A stretch of DNA of 64,000 bases. It comes from Bacteroidaceae bacterium. GTDB taxonomy: Bacteria > Bacteroidota > Bacteroidia > Bacteroidales > Bacteroidaceae. The stretch covers positions 1 to 64,000 of the forward strand of contig JAGAAS010000076.1 of the NCBI GenBank assembly GCA_017615125.1, in the 5' to 3' direction. Shown here piece by piece: positions 54,133-61,403 of this stretch. The stretch's first letter is position 1; every line of letters starts with the position of its first letter. The position numbers and the translations under genes are program-made. Below the pieces are notes generated by a model. That model saw only the letters and a program-made list of their open reading frames with translations, was not told the origin of the DNA and ran no database searches.

Positions 54133-55785
54133 TTATTTAGTCGTTCCATAATATGGATTCTGAACCAATTCGGGATTGATTTCTATTTCACTATAAGGAA
54201 TGGGCATGTACCACGCATTCTCATCCAACAGAACCGAACGAATCCATTCGTCCTTTGTCGTCTGGTTTCCTTCTACCACTTCGTCTACAAACCATTGTTT
54301 ATAAACGCCATCCCCATGATCATAACGGGCGATACGCAACAAGTCGTACCAACGTTTTCCTTCTGCCAGGAATTCCATTTCCCGTTCGTGCATGACTGCT
54401 TCCAAAAGGCTCTTCTCGTCTGTCTCCTCAACTACCACAACAATATCGTTGAGGCTGGCACGACGACGAATCACATTGAGGAGTTCAACCGCAGCCGTCC
54501 ACGATGCTTCGCCCTTCATGACAAGCGCTTCTGCCTTCATGAGGATTACTTCTGCCACACGGTAGAGAATGAAATTGGCATCTTCCTGAGGACGAGGATC
54601 TCCTGTCACAATATCCGTTCCTTTGTATTTCCAAACATACAGCTGAGGCTGTTTGGCATAATCCAGTTGGTTGACAGCCAGCGATTTGAAGGAGCAATAA
54701 AGCATACGGCCTATTCGTCCCTCCCTGTCGATAGTATTTGCCAAAGCCTCATCGGTTTCGGCAACCAGCTTTTCTACAGCATAATCGGTATACTTGTAAA
54801 CCGAAGAGGCATTGATGGCAAACAAAGAGCCGAAATTGTTTGCCTGAGCATACTTGGACGATGATTCCCATTGTACCTCGAAAATGGACTCGTTGCTGTT
54901 TCCAGGATAGAAGATTTCGAACCATTGGCTTGGATTGCTGATAAAGCGAGGGCGATTGGAGGTGTCTTTGTCGTCTACATCCAGAATGTAATTGCAATAC
55001 TGGATGCATTCGTCATAATCATGATTCCACAGACAGACGTCAGCCATAAGGGCAAAAAGTGCCCAGCGCGTAGCCCTACCCTTTGAAGTCCAGTAAAGCC
55101 CGTCCGTATCTTCATATTCACTCTTAGCGGCACCTGTAGCAAGGGCTGCCTTCACGTCTTCCTTTATCTGATTGATTATTTCGGGTTCCGATGACTTTGG
55201 AATCGAATACTCGGCATCATCGTTGACGTAGGCTTCCACAACGAGGGGTACATCGCGGAAATTCTTCACAAGCAGCAGATAGCAATAAGCCCGCAGAAAA
55301 TATGCTTCGCACAGATGCGAATTCATTACCGACGCGTAGTAGGTATCGTCTTCCGTCATAACGGAAGGAGCATACTTGAGCACGCTGTTTGCCATTCCGA
55401 TGACTTTATAGATAGGCGCGTAGTTACAAGTTGAATTCGACGGAGTGATGTTGAAGTTCTGCAAGTAAGCGGCAGCCGTATTTGTGGTAAATACAGTTCC
55501 TCCGCGCACTTCTCCCCAAATGATGATGGAGGGAACGGCCTGACGCAGGTAATAATATCCCGAGGCAAGGACTGCTTCCACATCTTCCTTCGATTTCCAG
55601 TAGTTATCGGTCACCTGTTCGTTGTTGGGCAGGATGTCGAGCCAGTCGTTGCAAGCCGTTGTCAGGCTTGCCAAAAAGAGAAGGCAGACATATAAAGATT
55701 TTTTCCTTCTCGAGCGCGCCGTATGAAGAAGGAATAATTTTTTTTCCCTTCTCCAAAAATTTTTATCCTTTATACATATTTTCAT
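54133..55785 (-). CDS. SusD/RagB family outer-membrane lipoprotein with repeat-derived N-terminus
   Basis: 550 residues. The lipobox SLTTAC (Cys45) is preceded by a long N-terminal part (about 1-30) whose codons match the dispersed repeat (…LFLLHTARSRRKK…). No other ATG is available, so the signal peptide has a longer, Arg/Lys-rich n-region than usual. The mature part has NDWLDILPNNEQVTDNYW, the SusD signature, and ends with YMPIPYSEIEINPELVQNPY. SusD proteins pair with SusC to take up oligosaccharides. It follows the SusC gene by 13 bases and precedes a FAS1 gene. Confidence 0.85.
   Translation of the reverse strand: MKICIKDKNFWRREKKLFLLHTARSRRKKSLYVCLLFLASLTTACNDWLDILPNNEQVTDNYWKSKEDVEAVLASGYYYLRQAVPSIIIWGEVRGGTVFTTNTAAAYLQNFNITPSNSTCNYAPIYKVIGMANSVLKYAPSVMTEDDTYYASVMNSHLCEAYFLRAYCYLLLVKNFRDVPLVVEAYVNDDAEYSIPKSSEPEIINQIKEDVKAALATGAAKSEYEDTDGLYWTSKGRATRWALFALMADVCLWNHDYDECIQYCNYILDVDDKDTSNRPRFISNPSQWFEIFYPGNSNESIFEVQWESSSKYAQANNFGSLFAINASSVYKYTDYAVEKLVAETDEALANTIDREGRIGRMLYCSFKSLAVNQLDYAKQPQLYVWKYKGTDIVTGDPRPQEDANFILYRVAEVILMKAEALVMKGEASWTAAVELLNVIRRRASLNDIVVVVEETDEKSLLEAVMHEREMEFLAEGKRWYDLLRIARYDHGDGVYKQWFVDEVVEGNQTTKDEWIRSVLLDENAWYMPIPYSEIEINPELVQNPYYGTTK
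55703..55770. repeat. Dispersed repeat copy inside the SusD signal-peptide region
   Basis: CCTTCTCGAGCGCGCCGTAT at 55705-55724 holds the inverted core CGCCGTATG (55717-55725) followed by AAGAAGGAATAATTTTTTTT and TCCCTTCTCC. The same layout is found at 8932-8995, 33484-33566 and 39630-39735. It overlaps the start of the SusD gene (codons about 5-30). Confidence 0.65.
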
Positions 55786-55798
55786 TATGCCTTCCTTT

Positions 55799-58700
55799 TT
55801 AAAAATTCAGATTAATACCGACTGCTGCACGCTTTGTGACGGGAGACGTAGAATTATCCTGCGCCAGCGACGTTGCCTTCGAGGGAAGCGAGACTTCGGG
55901 ATCCTGCCCGCTATACTTTGTCCACGTAAAGAGGTCATATCCAGTGACAAACACCTGAAGGCGGTTGATGCCCAGCTTTTCCAACGATTTCTTCGGCAAG
56001 CTGTAGTTAAGCGAGAGGGTCTTCAGGCGAATGAACGAGGCGTCTTCCACAAACCTGTCGCTTCCCAGATAGTTGTACCCCATTCCGTAGAGAGCACGCG
56101 GAATCGACGTGTGGGCTGCATCGCCTTCACTACGCCAACGACTGAGAACTGCCGTGCTTTGGTTGTTGGAGTTATACATATTCTCCAGATTCATTCGCGC
56201 CGTGTTGATGATCTTTTGTCCAAGTCGATCGTAGAAGAAAGTTGTCAACGACCAGTCTTTATACTTGAGCGTAAAGCCTGCTCCTCCCGTAAGCGCGGGG
56301 TTGCTATTGCCCAGATAGACAATGTCATACTCGTTGATGACGCCGTCGTGATTCACATCTTCGTACTTCGCGTCGCCCGGAAAAGCCGTTACGGTACCGT
56401 TTTTCATCACGATAGGCGCTCCCTTGTAGTCGTACATCACGTTTCCGGAGGCATCTCGCGCGTAAGTCTCCTCCTTGTTGTCGTAAACACCCTGATAGCG
56501 GTATCCGTAGAAAGAGCCTATAGGGTCTCCCTCAACCACACGGATGGCGTAGTTGCCATTTCCGAAGGTATAGTTCTCTTCCGTCATGTTTACAGGAAGT
56601 TTCTCCACTTTATTCTCGTTGTGCGAGATGTTGAAATTAAAGCTAAGCTTCCAAGTCTTCGAGCTGACAGCATCGTAGACTATCCGGAACTCATATCCTC
56701 GGTTGCTGAGCTCTCCTGAATTGAACCAGCGGATGGTGCTGTAGCCCGTTGACGAAGGTATCTTCACGTTGGAGAGCAGAAGGTCGCTCGTATACTTGTC
56801 GTAATAGTCGAAAGTGAATCCAAGTTTGTCCCAAAGCCGGATATCAAAACCATAATTCCATTCTTTCGAAACCTCCCACTTCAGTTTGTCCAGCTGAATG
56901 CGTACAGGATAGATGGCAGACATATTCATGAACTCTCCCAGCGTCTGATAAGCACCCAAGTAGAGCGAAGAGCCGCTTGGGGCGTTTCCGCTCCAACCGA
57001 GACTGAGACGTATCTTTCCTTCCGTGAGCCAAGGTTTCTCCATATCATCAAACCAATGTTCCCGATGAATATTCCATGCAAGTCCGAAGGCAGGAAAAGT
57101 AGCGAAACGGTTGCTCTTGCCCATCGCGGAGTTTCCCTCATGATTAATCGTAGCGTTTGCCACATACCGCCCGTCGTAGGTATAGTTGAACTGCCCGATA
57201 GTTTCCACGCTACGGGTTTTACTATATCCGCTTCCAGCCGAAGTTACCACGCTACCTGCCACAGGATCACTCAACCCGGAGGAAGGATTGCCACTTGTGA
57301 AGCTTGAATAGTTGTAATTCTCGTTCTGCTTGACGCGCACAAGCCCTGTTGCCAAGACCTGATGCTTCTTGAAAAAGGTATGATTGTAAAGAAGCTTCTG
57401 CTCTGTCTGCAACGAAAGATTGTCGCTATAGGCATCCTTGCTCAAGTTGGCATTATTGCTTGTCCAGAGCACTCCCGTAGCCTCCTGAGGCAGGAATCCG
57501 CGTGTCTTGACGGTTTTCATGTTCATAGAGACATAGCCTTTATATATCAGGTCGAACGGAAAAACGTACTGTGCGTTAAAAGTAATCCTTTCTTCGCGCT
57601 GCATGACGTTGTTGAACCCCAGATCAACCATAGCTACGGGATTGAAGTTCTTCGCACTTCCTCCCAAAGAACCGCTGAAGGCTCCCTGAAAATCTTCTTC
57701 CTGACGGTTGAAGTACGTTGGCAGAGGTTCGCCCGTAGCATCGTCAATATAATAGGGACTCTTGTTCGGCATCTTCCGCTGAGCTTCACTTCTGACGGAT
57801 GTGGTAGCATTTCCCTCCTTGTCGGTCTGAGTAAAAGCAAACTCGGTGTTCATGCGGAGACGATCGCTGAAATCGTACGTCATACGATAGTTGGCGTTGA
57901 AACGCTCCAGGCCTGTTCCCTTCGTTGTACCCATTTCATTCAGGTACCCCAGCGAAAGTCGGTACGTCGCCTTGTCTCCTCCTCCATCGATGCTGAATGT
58001 ATTATCTGTTGTGAAAGCTTGCTGACGGACATAATCGAGCCATTTGGTGTCACAATTATATTCATCAAAGTACATCCAGTCAGGATTATAGTTAATGTCG
58101 TATGTATTGTAAAGAAGATTCAGTTCATTGTCGGCGCTGGTGAGTCCCTTCGCGTTTGCAGCGTTCCAAATGGCATCCTGCATCAGACTTACATACTGCC
58201 GCCCGTTAAGCAAAGGAATGGGATCTGGTTCGAACTTAGCCGTAGTCTTGGAGCTGAAGGAGAAACGCGTCTTTCCTTTTGAGCCCTGCTTTGTGTTGAT
58301 CAGCAGCACGCCGTTAGCGCCCTTTGTACCATATACCGCAGTTGCTGCTGCGTCTTTCAAGACCTCTATGCTCTCAATATCGCTGGGGGCGATGTTCAAC
58401 AGAGCGCCGAAATCCTCATCATTCGCCGTAGCGAAGTTAAAGTCGTCGCTGATATCCACAGAATAAGGAATGCCGTTCACAACTATCAAAGGCTCGCTTG
58501 AAGCATTCAACGAATTGATGCCTCGAATCCTTATCGTGCTACGAGCTCCTGGATCTCCGCCAACGACAATGTCCACACCCGAGAGCTGTCCTTGAAGCGC
58601 CTCCTCAATAGAAGAGACAGGCGAGCCCTCGACAATTTCCGCCATATTCACCTTCTGAGTCGCCGACGTCTGCTCAAGGAAAGAGATGCCCATATCGTTT

Positions 58701-59071
58701 CTCTCTATCTTCTTTGCTGTAATCTCTATCTCATCTAACTGCCCTGCTTCGGAGGACATTGTTACATTGATTACCTTTTGTCCTGTATATTCCAAGGTTT
58801 GCGTCTTCATTCCAATATAAGAAAAACGAATACGCAAGTTTTTGGCATCCGTCGGGACGGCTACGTTGTAATTGCCGTCAAAATCGGTTATCGCACCCGT
58901 CAGATATCTGTCCGAACGGTCTACAAAGACAACATTGGCTCCAAGTATAGGCTCTTTCGCTCCGTCAATGACTTCCACTACAGTTCCTGTTACAACCCTA
59001 TTCTGTGATTGCGCATCTACTGCCCCAAGGAGCGGAAGCAGAACGGTGAAAAATACAATAAATCGTTTCAT
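55799..59071 (-). CDS. SusC/RagA family TonB-dependent outer-membrane receptor
   Basis: 1090 residues from the ATG at 59071 (MKRFIVFFTVLLPLLG...); an upstream GTG at 59083 overlaps the stop of the preceding gene. A carboxypeptidase-regulatory-like domain (about 25-110, with ILGANVVFVDRSDR and GAITDFDGNYNVAVP), then plug (about 120-240, with ALQGQLSGVDIVVGGDPGAR, STIRIRGINSLNASSEPLIV and NGIPYS), then barrel; RagA signs near the end include YEDVNHDGVINEYDIVYLGN and LQVFVTGYDLFTWTKY. The linker EIEITAKKIERNDMGISFLE replaces the common VVVGYG linker. It imports oligosaccharides with the SusD encoded next to it. It starts 8 bases after the FAS1 gene. Confidence 0.92.
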   Translation of the reverse strand: MKRFIVFFTVLLPLLGAVDAQSQNRVVTGTVVEVIDGAKEPILGANVVFVDRSDRYLTGAITDFDGNYNVAVPTDAKNLRIRFSYIGMKTQTLEYTGQKVINVTMSSEAGQLDEIEITAKKIERNDMGISFLEQTSATQKVNMAEIVEGSPVSSIEEALQGQLSGVDIVVGGDPGARSTIRIRGINSLNASSEPLIVVNGIPYSVDISDDFNFATANDEDFGALLNIAPSDIESIEVLKDAAATAVYGTKGANGVLLINTKQGSKGKTRFSFSSKTTAKFEPDPIPLLNGRQYVSLMQDAIWNAANAKGLTSADNELNLLYNTYDINYNPDWMYFDEYNCDTKWLDYVRQQAFTTDNTFSIDGGGDKATYRLSLGYLNEMGTTKGTGLERFNANYRMTYDFSDRLRMNTEFAFTQTDKEGNATTSVRSEAQRKMPNKSPYYIDDATGEPLPTYFNRQEEDFQGAFSGSLGGSAKNFNPVAMVDLGFNNVMQREERITFNAQYVFPFDLIYKGYVSMNMKTVKTRGFLPQEATGVLWTSNNANLSKDAYSDNLSLQTEQKLLYNHTFFKKHQVLATGLVRVKQNENYNYSSFTSGNPSSGLSDPVAGSVVTSAGSGYSKTRSVETIGQFNYTYDGRYVANATINHEGNSAMGKSNRFATFPAFGLAWNIHREHWFDDMEKPWLTEGKIRLSLGWSGNAPSGSSLYLGAYQTLGEFMNMSAIYPVRIQLDKLKWEVSKEWNYGFDIRLWDKLGFTFDYYDKYTSDLLLSNVKIPSSTGYSTIRWFNSGELSNRGYEFRIVYDAVSSKTWKLSFNFNISHNENKVEKLPVNMTEENYTFGNGNYAIRVVEGDPIGSFYGYRYQGVYDNKEETYARDASGNVMYDYKGAPIVMKNGTVTAFPGDAKYEDVNHDGVINEYDIVYLGNSNPALTGGAGFTLKYKDWSLTTFFYDRLGQKIINTARMNLENMYNSNNQSTAVLSRWRSEGDAAHTSIPRALYGMGYNYLGSDRFVEDASFIRLKTLSLNYSLPKKSLEKLGINRLQVFVTGYDLFTWTKYSGQDPEVSLPSKATSLAQDNSTSPVTKRAAVGINLNF

Positions 59072-59079
59072 AGGGCTCA

Positions 59080-61395
59080 TCACTTCAGGATATCATTAAT
59101 AAGGAGGAAGCAACCGTCGCTATAGGCAAACGGAAGAGAATGGAACCGTTCGGGCTGATAAAGAGTCGCGGGACTGCCGTCACTATCGGCAAAAGAGACT
59201 GTCAGCGACATGCCGTCGTCGGCAAGAACAAGCTTGTTAGTCCCCGACGTGTCAAACTTTCCCTTTAATCCGCTTCCAGGATAAGGATAGACGCTGAAAG
59301 GAGAAAGGTCGCTCGTGATGAAATAGCTTCGCAAGTAGTTTGCCAGCTTTGCCTTGTTCGTACTGCTGATTGTCCCGCTGAGCGTATAATCGTCGCTTAC
59401 GGAAAAAGAAGAACATCCTGGAATTTCCTCTATTCCGTTTTTGATAGCCTCATTAGAAGGAACGAACGCAATGAAACGGGCATCGGAGACAGCTATTGTA
59501 AGCTGCTGTTCCGAGACAAGGCCCGCTTTTACAAGCAGTTGGGAAAAGAGATAATATGGATATCTCTTGTCGTTACAAACAGCCAAAGTTCGGCGGAGAG
59601 GATCTCCCGAAGATGCTTCAAACAGTTTCGGGCTTGAATAGACATATGCTCTTCCATTATCCCAAAGCCCCCCGTTGGGATTCTTTTCATCAAACTCCAA
59701 GGGAGAAAAATCAAAGTAGATTTCGCTGTTCCATGTGGGATTTAACTGCTGATTGAAAAGAGAGCTTGTTGTAATCTTTCCGTCAACAATATACCAATAG
59801 TTAAATGCCACATTCGTTTCAACGACTTGTGTTCCTTCCGTCTTCAAAGCATCTGTCGAAGTGCTGATATGCATATTCACAATGTCTTGCAAAGCATTAC
59901 TTCCCATAGAGGTATAGGCTCCGGCTTCCTCGCTCCAGACTTGCAACTCTCGTCCTCCCGTTATATTCTCAAGTTTCATCAAAGAGCCTTTGAACTGCGC
60001 CGTATCTGGAATCAGTGCCACAAAAGATGCTTTCGGAGAAGCCAACGAGAGAACCAAATCACTTCCATCCAAAGCATAGAGATATGGAAGAAAACGTCTG
60101 TCGCGGAAAGCACTACCAATAACGCTGGAAAAAATAGCAGGAGCTTTCATATCATCCATTCCGTAAAGAACACCATTGCAGCAAACTTGTCTCCAGTTAA
60201 CTTTATCTGGGTCGATGTTAATGGGAGTTCCAAAAGTCGTAAGCACTGTTCCGTTCTTAATTTCTTCAGGAAACGCAATGAAAGATTCTTTCCCAAAAGT
60301 CTGGGAAATAAAGTAGCTGACAATCAATGGATCTAGATCATCAAAACCCGTGTATCCGCTGGAAGGAGTCCAATAGCTGGTAAAGAAATTCTTTATGGCT
60401 GTATTCGAAGGAGCAAATATGTTGAATCCCTCGCGAGAATTAACATTTACTGCTCGATAGCTACTGTTGGGCCATTCATAGGCAATAGGCAAAAGTGTAC
60501 TTCCATGAAGATACAGATCCTTTCCATTACCGAAGTCTGTCGTCAAAGCTACGTCCTTTTCGTATCTGCTATATCCATCATATAAATTGAAAAAGGTACT
60601 ATACTCTTCATTATTCCTCAACTCAGTATAAATGGTTTCCATCGGGCGGATAACCTTGTCCACATAGTAAAGATAGCCATTATCCGTTATTACATCACCT
60701 TCGTTCAGCACACTAGCATTGGCGATGTTGAACCCTCCTTGTTTGTTTTCAGGAGTATAATTACCCGTCCAAGTAGTTTCTGGGAAGAAATACTCATAAT
60801 TGTACTTTGCATCTATCCCCTTCGTTTCAAACAACTTACTGTTGAAGACGGGTATGAATCGCTCCTGATGCCACACATTTACCGTATCCTTCTGCAGGGG
60901 ATCATACTCACGCGAAATACCGTCGCTACTCCTTGTCTGGAATTTATAATAATACCCTGCCATATTCATCCGCTCCACTTCTGTTGCCTCATCTCCTTCA
61001 TTTGGGCGGAAGTTCACAACCTTGTCCCAATTGTAAGCATAGTAGACAAGATGGAAGCCTATGAGTTTTTTCACCTCTTTCGGTTCCTTGGCATACATTT
61101 CCTCAATGGAAGAATAACCACGCTGACTCAGGTACTTTGCGAAAGCATCGTCATCTGGAGCAATCACGGTAAGAGAAGACATTCCGTCTACGATTGGCTG
61201 ATATCCCACCAAATCTATTCCCTTCAGGAAAGTGGTATAATTGCCCTGCTTCTGAAGGGTTTCATACGCACTTCCTTTCAAAGTCTCGGGAATGGCGTAG
61301 TGAGGATCATTGGTAATGTCTTCTATACACGAAAGCATCGCTACAGAAAACATAGCCAATCCAAACAGACGAAAAAGGATTTTTCGGTTTCTCAT
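59080..61395 (-). CDS. FAS1 (fasciclin)-domain lipoprotein, three or more domains
   Basis: 771 residues, lipobox VAMLSC with Cys23. FAS1-like segments recur: LTVIAPDDDAFAKYLSQRGY (about 75), FNIFAPSNTAIKNFFTSYW (about 325), FVALIPDTAQFKGSLMKL (about 460) and FIAFVPSNEAIKNGIEEIPG (about 655), each followed by H/Y-rich and YVVD-type strands. So four copies may be present in varied shape. In this operon it directly precedes a SusC gene, as expected for a surface glycan-binding or adhesion protein of the locus. Ligand unknown. Its stop overlaps the alternative GTG start of susC. Confidence 0.75.
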   Translation of the reverse strand: MRNRKILFRLFGLAMFSVAMLSCIEDITNDPHYAIPETLKGSAYETLQKQGNYTTFLKGIDLVGYQPIVDGMSSLTVIAPDDDAFAKYLSQRGYSSIEEMYAKEPKEVKKLIGFHLVYYAYNWDKVVNFRPNEGDEATEVERMNMAGYYYKFQTRSSDGISREYDPLQKDTVNVWHQERFIPVFNSKLFETKGIDAKYNYEYFFPETTWTGNYTPENKQGGFNIANASVLNEGDVITDNGYLYYVDKVIRPMETIYTELRNNEEYSTFFNLYDGYSRYEKDVALTTDFGNGKDLYLHGSTLLPIAYEWPNSSYRAVNVNSREGFNIFAPSNTAIKNFFTSYWTPSSGYTGFDDLDPLIVSYFISQTFGKESFIAFPEEIKNGTVLTTFGTPINIDPDKVNWRQVCCNGVLYGMDDMKAPAIFSSVIGSAFRDRRFLPYLYALDGSDLVLSLASPKASFVALIPDTAQFKGSLMKLENITGGRELQVWSEEAGAYTSMGSNALQDIVNMHISTSTDALKTEGTQVVETNVAFNYWYIVDGKITTSSLFNQQLNPTWNSEIYFDFSPLEFDEKNPNGGLWDNGRAYVYSSPKLFEASSGDPLRRTLAVCNDKRYPYYLFSQLLVKAGLVSEQQLTIAVSDARFIAFVPSNEAIKNGIEEIPGCSSFSVSDDYTLSGTISSTNKAKLANYLRSYFITSDLSPFSVYPYPGSGLKGKFDTSGTNKLVLADDGMSLTVSFADSDGSPATLYQPERFHSLPFAYSDGCFLLINDILK

Positions 61396-61403
61396 GTCGT
61401 TAC

